From positions 1 to 64,000 of the forward strand of contig JACCQO010000015.1 of assembly GCA_015709205.1 (NCBI GenBank): a DNA stretch of 64,000 bases, written 5' to 3'. The translations under genes were made by a program, and so were the position numbers. Below are positions 18,538 to 27,689 of this stretch, in pieces. Under the pieces are notes generated by a model. It was not told where the DNA came from. It was given only the letters and a program-made list of their open reading frames with translations, and did no database searches. Within the stretch, counting starts at the first letter, position 1, and each line of letters opens with the position of its first letter. The DNA is from Desulfovibrionaceae bacterium. Lineage in GTDB: Bacteria; Desulfobacterota; Desulfovibrionia; Desulfovibrionales; Desulfovibrionaceae.

Positions 18538-18900
18538 ATGAATCAGGATCGCCGTCAGCAAATCCGTATCGACACCGAGCCGTTGGACGTGATCACCCTG
18601 ATCACCGACGCGGGCGCGGAATTCCTCTGTTCCGTCAGCAACCTCTCGCCCCGGGGCTTCAAGGCCGAGATCGTGGGCCGCTCCACGGGCATTGCGCCCC
18701 GGGCGGGCACGGCCGTGAACGTGACCGAATGCCCCAGGAACCTCGCCGACCTGCTCTGCGCGGCCAAGGGCAGGGTGGTCTGGGCCGCACCGGACAGCTT
18801 GGGCATCGTCCTGGCCCGCCCCGCTGCCGAAAGCGAGGACACCCTGCGCGCCCTGCTCGACGAGCGGCACATGATCGCCTGGTCGGACTGGGAAATCTAG
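18538..18900 (+). CDS. PilZ-domain protein (c-di-GMP effector type)
   Basis: A 120-residue single-domain protein. The two c-di-GMP contact motifs of PilZ are visible: an arginine pair at the start (DRRQQIR) and NLSPRG in place of (D/N)xSxxG. Such proteins usually change partner activity (motility, polysaccharide, transcription) on c-di-GMP binding. No output domain is attached, and no cyclase or phosphodiesterase gene is adjacent. The target is unknown. Confidence 0.85.
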   Translation: MNQDRRQQIRIDTEPLDVITLITDAGAEFLCSVSNLSPRGFKAEIVGRSTGIAPRAGTAVNVTECPRNLADLLCAAKGRVVWAAPDSLGIVLARPAAESEDTLRALLDERHMIAWSDWEI

Positions 18901-18911
18901 CCGCCGCGCAA

Positions 18912-19010
18912 CCGGGCCCGAACTCCCCGGACCCGATCGCCCCGAACCCGAACTCCCCGGCCCCGATCCCCCCGGGCCCGAACTCCCCGGCCCCGATCCC
19001 CCCGGACCCG
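18912..19010. repeat. 30-bp tandem repeat, three copies
   Basis: AACTCCCCGG recurs at 18921, 18951 and 18981, with the sequence between copies nearly the same (period exactly 30 bp). It fills the gap between the convergent PilZ and rarA stops and is not part of either gene. No terminator is visible there. Confidence 0.75.
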
Positions 19011-19033
19011 CCGCGCCCTCCGTCCCCACGCCC

Positions 19034-20239
19034 TCAGCGGCGGCGCAAACGCCGCCACCAGGCCACCAGCCGGGGCTCGACGCCCTGGCTCCTGGGCTTG
19101 TAGTAGGCGCGCGGGGTCATCTCCGTGGGAAAGTAGTTCTGCTCCACCCAGCCTTCGGGATAGTTGTGCGGATAGAGGTAGCCCTGGCCGTAGCCCCATT
19201 CCTTCTGCAGCCGCGTGGAGGCGTTGCGCAGGTGCAGGGGCACGGGCTTGACCCCGTCGCGGCGCAGCTCCTGCTGCACGGCGCGGTAGGCCATGTAGGT
19301 GGAATTGCTCTTGGGCGCGGTGGCCAGGTAGACCACGGTCTCGGCCAGGGGGATGAACCCCTCGGGCATGCCCACGAACTCCACGGCCTGCTGGCAGGCC
19401 ACGGCCAGGGGCAGGGCCTGCGGGTCGCCCAACCCCACGTCCTCCGAGGCCGAGAGAATCAACCTCCGGCAGATGAAGCGCGGGTCCTCGCCGCCCTCCA
19501 GCAGACATCCCAGGTAGTAGAGCGCCGCATCCGGATCCGAGCCGCGGATGGACTTGATCAGCGCCGAGGCGATCTCGTAGTGGCTGTCGCCCTCGCGGTC
19601 GTGGCGCACCACGGACTCGGGCAGGCTGGCCTTGAGGTCCTCGGGCGTGCGCCGGCCTTCCTCCAGCCCGGCCACGTACTCCACGAGGTTGAGCAGGGCG
19701 CGCGCGTCGCCCTGGGCCATGGCCACGAGAAAGCGCAGGCTGTCCTCGGGGATCGCCACGCCGAGCTCGGCGGCCCCGCGTTCGGCCACCTTGAACTGCT
19801 CGGCCGGGCTGAGCGGCCCCAGGCGCAGCACGTGCAGCCGCGAAAGGAGCTGTCGCGTGACGCTGAAGGAAGGGTTCTCCGTGGTCGTGGCCAGGAGCAC
19901 CACCTCGCCGCTTTCGAGAATCGGCAGGAAGAAGTCCTGCTGGGCCTTGGAGAAACGGTGCAGTTCGTCGAGCACGAGCACGCGCACGCCTTCGAGCTGC
20001 TTGCGCAGCTTGGTCAGCCCGGCCTCGGGCGCGGACACGCGCACGTAGGGCAGGCCGCGCGACTCGGCCATGAGCATGGCCAGGGTGGACTTGCCGCAGC
20101 CGGGCGGGCCGAAGAAGAGCAGGCTCGGCATGCGCTCGGCCTCGAACAGGGCCGCCAGGCGCGGGCGCAGGTGCTCCTGGCCCACGAAGTCGTCCAGGGT
20201 GGTGGGCCGGATGCGCTGGGCCAGGGGGGCGGAACTCAT
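19034..20239 (-). CDS. rarA: Replication-associated recombination ATPase RarA (MgsA)
   Basis: AAA+ clamp-loader-like protein acting at stalled replication forks. It has Walker A FFGPPGCGKST, Walker B VLVLDELHRF, sensor region TTTENPSFSV and the C-terminal tetramer domain with SEDVGLGDPQAL. The 401 residues are within the family range. The final Arg-rich tail (WWRRLRRR) is unusual but short. The start overlaps the rsmE stop by 4 nt, so the two are coupled. The longer upstream frame is the shadow of rsmE. Confidence 0.93.
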   Translation of the reverse strand: MSSAPLAQRIRPTTLDDFVGQEHLRPRLAALFEAERMPSLLFFGPPGCGKSTLAMLMAESRGLPYVRVSAPEAGLTKLRKQLEGVRVLVLDELHRFSKAQQDFFLPILESGEVVLLATTTENPSFSVTRQLLSRLHVLRLGPLSPAEQFKVAERGAAELGVAIPEDSLRFLVAMAQGDARALLNLVEYVAGLEEGRRTPEDLKASLPESVVRHDREGDSHYEIASALIKSIRGSDPDAALYYLGCLLEGGEDPRFICRRLILSASEDVGLGDPQALPLAVACQQAVEFVGMPEGFIPLAETVVYLATAPKSNSTYMAYRAVQQELRRDGVKPVPLHLRNASTRLQKEWGYGQGYLYPHNYPEGWVEQNYFPTEMTPRAYYKPRSQGVEPRLVAWWRRLRRR

Positions 20240-21027
20240 GCGCCGCCCTCCAAGGGCTGCGCGCCCGCCGCGCCCGAGCCGTCCGTCATGCCGGGGCTTT
20301 CCAGGACCACCGGCGCGTGGTGCGAGCCCCACCAGCCCAGCCCCAGGCAGAGCAGGGCGGCGGTCTCCCAGCGCAGGATGCGCCGCCCCAGGCTCACCGG
20401 GCGCACCCCGGCCGCGCGCAACGCGCGCACCTCGGCCTCGGTGATGCCGCCCTCGGGCCCGAGGATGAACAGGCACGGCCCCCGGACCGTGGCCTCGGCC
20501 GGGGAGAACACGCTCTCGGGCGACTCGCCCTCCCAGAGCAGGTAGACGCGCGGAAAGCCGCGCGCCGCCTCGGCCAGCTCGGTCACGCCGCCCAGGACGC
20601 GGACCTCGGGCAGGTACGGGTTGCCGCACTGCTTGGCCCCGGCGATCATCTGCGCGCGCCAGCTCTCCTTGGCCTCGGGGGGCACGCTGCCCTGGCTGCG
20701 CTCGGCCTGCCAGAACCAGACCCCCGCGGCCTCCAGCTCCACGGCCTTTTCCATGAGCCAGGTGCGCCGCGCGGCCTTGTTCCAGCCCAGGGCCAGCACG
20801 CAGCGCGACGCGGGCTCGGGCAGGGTCTCCTCGGACTCCGGCCGCAGCAGGGCGCGCTTCTTCTCCAGGGCCGCGATGGCGAACACGCCGCTGCGGCCCG
20901 CGCCGTCGATGCAGCGGATACGCTCGCCCACGCGGGCGCGCACCACCTTGATCAGGTGCGCGGCCTCGCCGCCGTCGAGCGCGTAGGGCTCGCGCCAGGC
21001 CTTGGGTTCCAGAAAAAAGGTCCGCAA
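20236..21027 (-). CDS. rsmE: 16S rRNA m3U1498 methyltransferase RsmE
   Basis: SPOUT-class methyltransferase that methylates U1498 of 16S rRNA. Typical features are the N-terminal LRTFFLEP start with a PUA-like region, the segment ALGWNKAARRTWLMEKAVELEAAGVWFW, and the SAM knot LFILGPEGGITEAEV plus SLGRRILRWETAALL. No ATG precedes the homology; a TTG at 21027, four nucleotides after GGAGAG, fits and gives 263 residues, a little over the usual length. It is coupled to rarA downstream. Confidence 0.9.
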   Translation of the reverse strand: MRTFFLEPKAWREPYALDGGEAAHLIKVVRARVGERIRCIDGAGRSGVFAIAALEKKRALLRPESEETLPEPASRCVLALGWNKAARRTWLMEKAVELEAAGVWFWQAERSQGSVPPEAKESWRAQMIAGAKQCGNPYLPEVRVLGGVTELAEAARGFPRVYLLWEGESPESVFSPAEATVRGPCLFILGPEGGITEAEVRALRAAGVRPVSLGRRILRWETAALLCLGLGWWGSHHAPVVLESPGMTDGSGAAGAQPLEGGA

Positions 21028-21057
21028 TTCGCTCTCCGTCCGCGCCGCACCGCGGCG

Positions 21058-21118
21058 CAAAAAAAGGGGGCGGGCCCGCAACCGGGGCCTCGCCCCGGCC
21101 ATACCCGGCCCGCCCCCA
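21058..21118 (-). terminator. gcvT terminator
   Basis: Read on the minus strand, an 11-nt arm GGGGGCGGGCC pairs with GGCCCGCCCCC around an internal GGCCGGGGC/GCCCCGG hairpin, followed by seven T. It separates gcvT from rsmE. Confidence 0.8.
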
Positions 21119-21127
21119 AAGCTCAAG

Positions 21128-22228
21128 CTACAGTTTGATGCGCGCCGTGCCTTCCTTGTAGAAGGGCAGGTCCGCCCGCACGGCCCCGAGTTCCGCACGC
21201 GCGCCCTTGACCAGGAAGGACGCGGCCTCGGACGCATCCGCGCGCACGTAGGCCAGGGCCACGGCATGGCCCAGGGACGGGGCGAAGGACCCGCTGGTGA
21301 CCACGCCCACGCTCTCGCCCGAGCCGCCGGCCGCGAGCACGGCGTCGCCGTGGCGCGGACTGCGGCGGCCCTCCACGGTCAGGGCCACCAGCCGCTCGCG
21401 CACGGCGCGGTCCGCGCCCTTGCCCACGTAGTCCGCGGGCGAGGAGAGGAGCGGTTCGTACCCGGCCTCGGCCGGGGTGTGCGCGGTGTCCAGGTCCTGG
21501 CCGTAGAGCGGCAGCCCCATCTCCAGGCGCAGGGTGTCGCGCGCGCCCAGCCCGGCGGGCTCCACGCGCGCGTCGGCCACCACCAGCTCCCACAGTTCCA
21601 CGGCCTTGGCCGCGGCCACGTAGAGCTCGTAGCCCAACTCGCCGGTGTAGCCCGTGCGGCTGACGATCAGCGGCGCGCCCTCGAAGGAGAGACGCAGAAA
21701 GTTGAAGTACTTGAGGTCGCGGAACGAACGGCCCAGGACCTTGCCCAGGGTGGCGTCCAGGGCGTCCAGGGACTTGGGGCCCTGCAGGTCGATCTTGGCC
21801 GTGACGTCGGAGACGTTCTCCATGGCCGCCTCGCCCTGCAGGTGGTCGGCGATCCAGGCGAAGTCCGACGCGGTGCACGCGCCGTTGACCACGAGCATGT
21901 ACTCTTCCTCGGCCAGGCGGTAGACGATCAGGTCGTCGAGCACACCGCCCTCGGGATTGAGCAGGAACCCGTAGCGGCACTTCAGCGGGGCCAGGGTGTC
22001 GAGGTTGTGGGTGACGATGCGCGACAGGGCCGCGCGGGCGTCCTTGCCGCGCACCAGGAATTCGCCCATGTGGCAGATGTCGAAGAGCGAGGCGGCTTCG
22101 CGGGTGTGCTTGTGCTCGGCGAGGATGCCGGCGTACTGGATGGGCATGTCCCAGCCCGCGAAGGGCGCGGTCTTGGCCCCCTGGGCCAGGTGCCAGGAAT
22201 GGAGCGGGGTCTTGAACAGATCGGACAC
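21128..22228 (-). CDS. gcvT: Glycine cleavage system T protein (aminomethyltransferase)
   Basis: Transfers the methylene group of the aminomethyl-lipoyl H protein to tetrahydrofolate, releasing ammonia. Family features are AGWDMPIQYAGI, the folate-site region RTGYTGELGYELY, and GLGARDTLRLEMGLPLYGQDLD. The 366 residues match the family length. The start is GTG at 22228 behind GGAGGT. The other gcv genes (H, P) are not in the window, and no glycine riboswitch fold is evident in the ~120-nt upstream gap. Confidence 0.94.
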   Translation of the reverse strand: MSDLFKTPLHSWHLAQGAKTAPFAGWDMPIQYAGILAEHKHTREAASLFDICHMGEFLVRGKDARAALSRIVTHNLDTLAPLKCRYGFLLNPEGGVLDDLIVYRLAEEEYMLVVNGACTASDFAWIADHLQGEAAMENVSDVTAKIDLQGPKSLDALDATLGKVLGRSFRDLKYFNFLRLSFEGAPLIVSRTGYTGELGYELYVAAAKAVELWELVVADARVEPAGLGARDTLRLEMGLPLYGQDLDTAHTPAEAGYEPLLSSPADYVGKGADRAVRERLVALTVEGRRSPRHGDAVLAAGGSGESVGVVTSGSFAPSLGHAVALAYVRADASEAASFLVKGARAELGAVRADLPFYKEGTARIKL

Positions 22229-22350
22229 GGATACCTCCGTTGTTGACCGGGCCGAGCCCGGCGCGGTGCTGCGGTGCGTCCCCGGGCCCCTGCACCCGGG
22301 AGGAACGAGGCGGCGCGACCGGCGCGCCGATGCGGCGGCGCGGCCGGACG

Positions 22351-24114
22351 TCAGGCCGACTTGGACAGGCGCGCGCCGGGATCGCCCGTGGGGGCGGCCT
22401 CCTGGCGCGACCTGCGGATGGCGCGCAGCTCGTCCAGCAGGGAGACGAGCTTGCCGTAGTGCTTCTTGATCTCCAGCCCGTAGGCCGTCAGGTCGTCGTC
22501 CTTGCGCTCCATGTAGGTGCGCACGAGATAGGCGTTTTCGAGCATGGCCTCGCCCGTGCCGATGACCTGGGCCACCAGCTCGTCGAAGTAGTCCACGATC
22601 TCGAAGCGCAGGTCGTTGAGCAGGGCCGCGGCCTGCTTGAGGGCCTCCAGGTGGCCGATGCGCTTGCCGCGCACCACGCGTTCCTCCAGATCCTCAAGAT
22701 ATTTCGCTTTCCTTGCCTGGCGGATGTAGCTGTACTTTTCCCAGACCTCCTGGAACAGCTCGCCCTGGGCCATCAGCGCCTCGGCCTTGTCCGGGTTGAG
22801 CAGGTAGTTGTCCAGCACCTTGACCACGTTGGCATAGAACTCGTCGGAATAGCCGATGATCCGCCGCTGGTGCTTGGAGAGCCAGGAATACAGGAACTTC
22901 AGCCGCTTCTCGTCGGTCTCGGTGTTCTCCACCACCTCGTGGCGCTTGTAGACGATGCGCCCCGTGAACTCCCCGCGCACGATGTCGTTGAGGCGCAGGA
23001 ACATGTTCGTGGCGTCCTTGATGATGTTCAGGTCCGCGGCCGCGCGCCCCGTGAAGGGATGCACGACCTCCTGCCAGGCCACGGAAAGGGCGCGGTCCTG
23101 ACGTACGTTGTTGGGGTTGAACCTGTGCTGGCGGTAGCGCACGCGCACGATGACCACGCGCTTGCGCGCGTCCACGAAGTAGCCGCCCTCCTTGAGGAAG
23201 CGCAGCACGTCCTTCTGGTCCTCGTCCACGCTGACCAGGGCGATCTTCTCCACCAGCGGATAGGACGCGGCCCGGTTCGGGTCGGAGAAGATGGTCGTGA
23301 GCGTGCGGTCCGACTGGCCGAGCACGCGGATGAGGAAGGCTTCGCCCAGCTTGTGCAGCCGCCGCGCGAACAGCGCCGCGGAGGTGCGCCGCTCGGAGAC
23401 GATGGGGAAGCCGTAGAGCTCCATGAGGTACTGGTAGACGAAATCGCGGTTGCGTTCGTAGCGCCCGTCGTCGCCCACGGCGAACTTACCGATGCGCACG
23501 CCGAAGCGCTTGATCTCCGTGTCCAGGTCCGAGGGAAAGGAGGCGTAGGTGCCGGAGAGGAAGAAGTTCCCGTAGCTGTCCAGGCTGATGACCTGGCCGC
23601 GGTCCATGGTCAGGAGGAAGGGCAGCAGGTCCGGGTACTGCTCCAGGTCCGTGAAGTCCACGGCGCCGAAGCGCGCGGCGAACTCGTCGTGCAGGGCGCG
23701 CGGCAGCCGGTCGCGCACGCGCGCGAGATTCTGCTCGATGACCGTCTGCTCCAGGGGGCAGGCCTCGCTGGCGGGCACGGCGCCCTGGCTGATCAGGCCG
23801 TGCAGGATGTCGTACTGGAAGATTTCCTGAAAGGCCCGCAGAGGGCGCTCCAGGGCCACGAGGCTGAACCCGGGCAGGCCGGTGTGCTCATAGACGTCGG
23901 CGTCAAAGGAGGGCAGCAGTTCGCGCGCCTCCACCAGGGGATACTTTTCCTGCTCGGCGTAAGGCTTGAGCAGACAGTGGCGGATGTGCACGCAATCCAG
24001 GTAGCCCTTGAGCTCGGCCAGGGTGGCGAGGGTCAGGGGCTCCGCATGGGCGTGCGGACCCTTGCCCGAAAATCGTTTGCAACGGCAAAACGCCTTTTTC
24101 CAGTCGATGGTCAT
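22351..24114 (-). CDS. Large conserved hypothetical protein (unknown family)
   Basis: A soluble protein of 587 residues from ATG 24114 (a GTG at 24126 with GGGGGG upstream would add four). It starts TIDWKKAFCRCKRFSGKG with a CxC. It is rich in charged, aromatic and helical segments and contains no signal peptide, membrane helix or nucleotide-binding loop that I can see. The C-terminal ~200 residues look like continuous helices, possibly coiled coil. I cannot assign a function. It lies 122 bp upstream of gcvT in the same direction and is divergent from the GAF-mreB operon. Codon use is like its neighbours. Confidence 0.75.
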   Translation of the reverse strand: MTIDWKKAFCRCKRFSGKGPHAHAEPLTLATLAELKGYLDCVHIRHCLLKPYAEQEKYPLVEARELLPSFDADVYEHTGLPGFSLVALERPLRAFQEIFQYDILHGLISQGAVPASEACPLEQTVIEQNLARVRDRLPRALHDEFAARFGAVDFTDLEQYPDLLPFLLTMDRGQVISLDSYGNFFLSGTYASFPSDLDTEIKRFGVRIGKFAVGDDGRYERNRDFVYQYLMELYGFPIVSERRTSAALFARRLHKLGEAFLIRVLGQSDRTLTTIFSDPNRAASYPLVEKIALVSVDEDQKDVLRFLKEGGYFVDARKRVVIVRVRYRQHRFNPNNVRQDRALSVAWQEVVHPFTGRAAADLNIIKDATNMFLRLNDIVRGEFTGRIVYKRHEVVENTETDEKRLKFLYSWLSKHQRRIIGYSDEFYANVVKVLDNYLLNPDKAEALMAQGELFQEVWEKYSYIRQARKAKYLEDLEERVVRGKRIGHLEALKQAAALLNDLRFEIVDYFDELVAQVIGTGEAMLENAYLVRTYMERKDDDLTAYGLEIKKHYGKLVSLLDELRAIRRSRQEAAPTGDPGARLSKSA

Positions 24115-24126
24115 CGCGCCCTTCAC

Positions 24127-24581
24127 AGCCCCCCTCTATCGCTCCCCGACCGCACCAGCCGCCGTGTATTCTCGCATTCCGCCGATCCTGGCCGCCCGCC
24201 CCACGCCAGCGCGGGGCTCCCGCCAGACCGGTCCGGAACCCGGAAGAGTCCCGGGACGGGGCCCAAATCCCGGGCCCGACCTCCAGAACATCCGCCATGG
24301 TTTCGTATTACATGAAATTCCACCTTGTTACAAGCGAATCCCCCCCTCCGTCCTCCCGGGATGGTCCGTAAAAAAAAGACCAATAATTGTGGGACATTGT
24401 GACGGCGGGCCAGGTCCGGCCCGGGACATTTTCCGCCAATCGTATGGACTCCGGAGGCCGGGCCTGATACCTCTTGCGTGGAACCGCGCCCCCCGGGACA
24501 GGCTCGGGCCGGGCCTTCCGGCCGATCCCTTCCCGCAGGGACGCGACGCCGGAGCACCCGGCGCCGGAGCGCCACCGCACC
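24127..24581. other. Divergent intergenic region before the GAF protein gene
   Basis: 455 bp with a lower-GC core at 24295-24400. It must hold promoters for both flanking genes, but I see no strong -35/-10 pair. An imperfect inverted repeat TTTC(9 nt)GAAA lies at about 24301-24317. No gene is credible. Confidence 0.4.
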
Positions 24582-25631
24582 ATGAACGACAGCACCTATC
24601 TCCAGCGCATCCTGGGCATCGTCTGCAGCGTCTTCGACGCCTACTCCGCCGTGCTCTTCCTGCCCGCCGCCGGGCGCGACGCGCGCGCCGCCGGAAGCGG
24701 AGCGACGGACGTGCGCCTGGCCTCGGTCTTCAGCCTGGGCGACAAAATCTCGCCGGAGACCACCCTGGCCCCCGGCAAGGGGCTCGTCGGCTGGATCGTC
24801 AAGAACAACAAGCCGCTGCTCGTCAACAACTTCGACCAGAGCAAGAGCCTGCTGGGCTACTACACCAGCAACGAAGAGGCCACGATCAAGGCCTTTCTCG
24901 GCTGCCCGCTGCGCGGCGGCGGGGCCCTGTGCCTGGACTCCAAGCGCACCTATTCCTTCAGCGACAAGGACCAGAAGATCCTGCACCTCTTCGCCGACCT
25001 GGTGCAGGACATGAGCGACCAGTGCTGCCGCGTGCACGAGAGCATGGACCAGTGCCGCTACTACGGCGCGCTGCGCGCCGTGCAGGGCCTGCGGTCCAAG
25101 ATCGGCCGCTGGAACCGCTTCCTGGACGCCTATCTGGCCCTGCTTGCGGAATCCGCCCGTTTCGGCCATGCCTTCTTCGCCGTGCGCGAGGAGTGGGACG
25201 AGAAGTACTACCTCGAGGGCTGGAACGAGAAGCTCTTCGACAACGAACACCACGACCGCCGCTTCGACCTGGGCAGCGGCCTGGTGGGCTGGGTCTTCCG
25301 CAACGGCCAGCCCGTGTTCGCCGGGGAGAAGGAACCCGCCGGGGCGGGTTCGCCGCTCTTTGCCCGCGACGTGAAGACCCGCGCCTACAACCGCGTCATC
25401 TGCCTGCCCGTGGCCGTGCGCGGCGAGACGCGCGGCGTGCTCGGCCTGGCCTGCCAGGAGCCCGGCGGCTACGACGAGGAGCTCAAGTCGTTTGTGGCCG
25501 CGGCGGCGGACTACCTTTCACTTTTCCTCGAAAACCTGTATCTACGAAGCAAACTTGGCGAAGCCCTGGCCAAGCCCCCAAAAGAGCCGTCCAAGAAACC
25601 GCAAGAGAAGGACCCGGATGAGCCTGTTTAG
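24582..25631 (+). CDS. Tandem GAF-domain protein preceding mreB
   Basis: A 349-residue soluble protein with two GAF modules, about residues 8-150 and 185-325, each showing the GLVGWI/GLVGWV motif plus a later CLPVAVRGETRGVLGLA-type strand. The C-terminal ~25 residues are Lys/Pro/Glu rich. GAF domains bind small ligands or mediate dimerisation; no output domain is attached. Its stop overlaps the mreB start by 14 nt, so the two are strongly coupled, suggesting a role with the MreB cytoskeleton (inference). The ATG at 24582 begins the homology. Confidence 0.8.
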   Translation: MNDSTYLQRILGIVCSVFDAYSAVLFLPAAGRDARAAGSGATDVRLASVFSLGDKISPETTLAPGKGLVGWIVKNNKPLLVNNFDQSKSLLGYYTSNEEATIKAFLGCPLRGGGALCLDSKRTYSFSDKDQKILHLFADLVQDMSDQCCRVHESMDQCRYYGALRAVQGLRSKIGRWNRFLDAYLALLAESARFGHAFFAVREEWDEKYYLEGWNEKLFDNEHHDRRFDLGSGLVGWVFRNGQPVFAGEKEPAGAGSPLFARDVKTRAYNRVICLPVAVRGETRGVLGLACQEPGGYDEELKSFVAAAADYLSLFLENLYLRSKLGEALAKPPKEPSKKPQEKDPDEPV

Positions 25632-26646
25632 CCGACTTTTCTCCTTCCTGGGCAAAGACCTGGCCATGGACCTGGGCACGGCCAATTCGCTGCTCTACAC
25701 CCAGAACGAGGGCATCGTGCTCAACGAGCCCTCGGTGGTGGCCATGGACAACGTCACCGGCGCGGTGCTCGCGGTGGGCAAAGAGGCCAAGGAATACCTC
25801 GGCCGCACCCCGCAGCGCATCACCGCCATCCGGCCCATGAAGGACGGCGTCATCGCCGACTTCGAGGTCACCAAGAAGATGATCTCCTACTTCATCGAGA
25901 AGACCATCAAGGGCATGCGCTTCGTCAAGCCCTCCATCGTCATCTGCGTGCCCACGGGCATCACCCAGGTGGAAAAGCGCGCGGTCATCGAGGCGGCCAT
26001 CACCGCGGGCACCCGCGAGGTCCGCCTCGTGGAGGAGCCCATGGCCGCGGCCATCGGCGCGGACCTGCCCATCCACGAACCCAAGGGCAACATGGTCCTG
26101 GACATCGGCGGCGGCACCTCCGAGGTCGCGGTCATCACCATGAGCTCCATCGCCTACGCCGAGTCCGTGCGTGTGGCCGGGGACGAGATGAACGAGGCCG
26201 TGCAGCGCTTCTTCCAGGACGAGTTCAAGCTGCTCATCGGCGAGAACACGGCCGAGCGCGTCAAGATGCGCATCGGCACCGCCTATCCGCCCGCCCAGCC
26301 CATGACCATGGAGGTTTCGGGCCGCGACATCGTCAGCGGCACGCCCAAGTCCATCGAGGTGGGCGACGCCCAGGTGCGCGCGGCGCTCAACGACCCGGTG
26401 CAGGCCATCGTCCTGGCCGTGAAGAAGGCCCTGGAGCGCACCCCGCCCGAGCTGGCGGCGGACATCGGCGAGACCGGCCTGCTGCTCGCGGGCGGCGGCT
26501 CGCTCCTCAAGGGGTTGGACCGGCTCATCGCCGAGGCCACCAACCTCAAGGTACGCATCGACGAGGACCCGCTGACCACCGTGGTGCGCGGCACGGGCCG
26601 CACCCTGTCGGACAGGGCCTTTTTCGAACGGGTCTACATCAACTGA
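25618..26646 (+). CDS. mreB: Rod-shape actin homologue MreB
   Basis: Actin-like ATPase that forms membrane-bound filaments guiding sidewall peptidoglycan synthesis. Phosphate 1 motif DLGTANSL, phosphate 2 DIGGGTSEVAVI, adenosine motif LAGGGSLLKGL and the connecting TGITQVEKRAV segment are intact in 342 residues. An amphipathic start (SLFSRLFSFLGK) would anchor it to the membrane. mreC/mreD do not follow; a terminator does, so this mreB is paired only with the upstream GAF gene. A rod or curved cell shape is implied. Confidence 0.96.
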   Translation: MSLFSRLFSFLGKDLAMDLGTANSLLYTQNEGIVLNEPSVVAMDNVTGAVLAVGKEAKEYLGRTPQRITAIRPMKDGVIADFEVTKKMISYFIEKTIKGMRFVKPSIVICVPTGITQVEKRAVIEAAITAGTREVRLVEEPMAAAIGADLPIHEPKGNMVLDIGGGTSEVAVITMSSIAYAESVRVAGDEMNEAVQRFFQDEFKLLIGENTAERVKMRIGTAYPPAQPMTMEVSGRDIVSGTPKSIEVGDAQVRAALNDPVQAIVLAVKKALERTPPELAADIGETGLLLAGGGSLLKGLDRLIAEATNLKVRIDEDPLTTVVRGTGRTLSDRAFFERVYIN

Positions 26647-26672
26647 CCGGCAGCGGTGGCATCATCAATCGG

Positions 26673-26697
26673 AAAGCGGCCTGCGGGCCGCTTTTTC
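26673..26697 (+). terminator. mreB terminator
   Basis: Stem AGCGGCC/GGCCGCT with loop TGCG and TTTTT. Confidence 0.88.
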
Positions 26698-26766
26698 GTG
26701 CGCCGGAGCCGGCCGGGGCCGCGCAGTAGCGCGCTTTTTTCTGGAATGCAGCTAAGGAGCAAAAGC

Positions 26767-27576
26767 ATGACCACCCCGGATCCCTCCCGGCTGCTGCCGG
26801 AGGTCCTGGCCGCCGTGGCGGCCACGGACGCCATAGTCCGCGACCACTGGGACAAGCCGCGCCACGTGCGCCTCAAGGGCCGCATCGACCTGGTCACCGA
26901 AACCGACGTGACCGTGGAGCGCGAGCTGACCGCGCGCCTGACGCGCCTGTTGCCGGGCTCCACCATGCTGGCCGAAGAGTCAGCACCCGGCGCGGAGCTG
27001 GGCGCGGCCACCTGGATCGTGGACCCGCTGGACGGGACCACCAACTTCGCGCACAAGCTGCCCGTGGTGGCCACCAGCGTGGGCCTCTGGGACGGGGAGG
27101 GCATTTGCCTCGGAGTCGTCAGCCTGCCGATCCTGCACGAAACCTTCTGGGCCGTGCGCGGCAAGGGGGCCTGGACCGCCCCGGCCCCGCGCCTGGCCGG
27201 GGCCGAGCGCATCCACGTCACCGAGACCGGGGACCTGGAGCAGGCCCTGGTGGCCACGGGCTTTCCCTACGGCATCCGGGAGGAGTGCGCGGACATCGTG
27301 GCACGGTTGGCCCGGGTGCTGCCCGTGGCGCGCGGGGTGCGGCGCATGGGCTCGGCGGCCACGGACCTGGCCTACACGGCCTGCGGCCGCATGGACGCCT
27401 TCTACGAAACCAGCCTCAAGCCCTGGGACACGGCCGCGGGCTGGCTGCTGGTGGAGGAGGCGGGCGGCCGCGTGACGCGCTTCGCCCCGGCCGAGCCGTA
27501 CTACCCCGGCGCGCCCACGCTCCTGGCCAGCAACGGCCGCGTGCACGACGCCCTTGAAGCGCTGCTTGAGCTTTAA
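26767..27576 (+). CDS. Inositol monophosphatase family protein
   Basis: A 269-residue Mg2+-dependent phosphatase. The metal motif WIVDPLDGTTNFAH and the second signature SLKPWDTAAGWLLVEEAGG are intact, with EES as the third metal ligand region. Members hydrolyse inositol phosphates, fructose-1,6-bisphosphate or PAP, or act as SuhB. The ATG at 26767 follows TAAGGAG. It is a single gene flanked by terminators. Confidence 0.9.
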   Translation: MTTPDPSRLLPEVLAAVAATDAIVRDHWDKPRHVRLKGRIDLVTETDVTVERELTARLTRLLPGSTMLAEESAPGAELGAATWIVDPLDGTTNFAHKLPVVATSVGLWDGEGICLGVVSLPILHETFWAVRGKGAWTAPAPRLAGAERIHVTETGDLEQALVATGFPYGIREECADIVARLARVLPVARGVRRMGSAATDLAYTACGRMDAFYETSLKPWDTAAGWLLVEEAGGRVTRFAPAEPYYPGAPTLLASNGRVHDALEALLEL

Positions 27577-27610
27577 CCTTCCCTTTCCCGCAACCAACCG
27601 AGCCTAAAGA

Positions 27611-27643
27611 AAAAAGCCCGGGGCGTCGTGCTCCGGGTCTTTG
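27611..27643 (+). terminator. Terminator after the inositol-phosphatase gene
   Basis: Stem GCCCGGGGC/GCTCCGGGT (two wobble pairs) with loop GTCGT, then CTTTG. An A-tract on the left could help the convergent Nudix transcript. Confidence 0.65.
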
Positions 27644-27689
27644 CCGTTCCATCTTACCAACACTGCCGGGCAGGGTGCGTCGCAATGGC

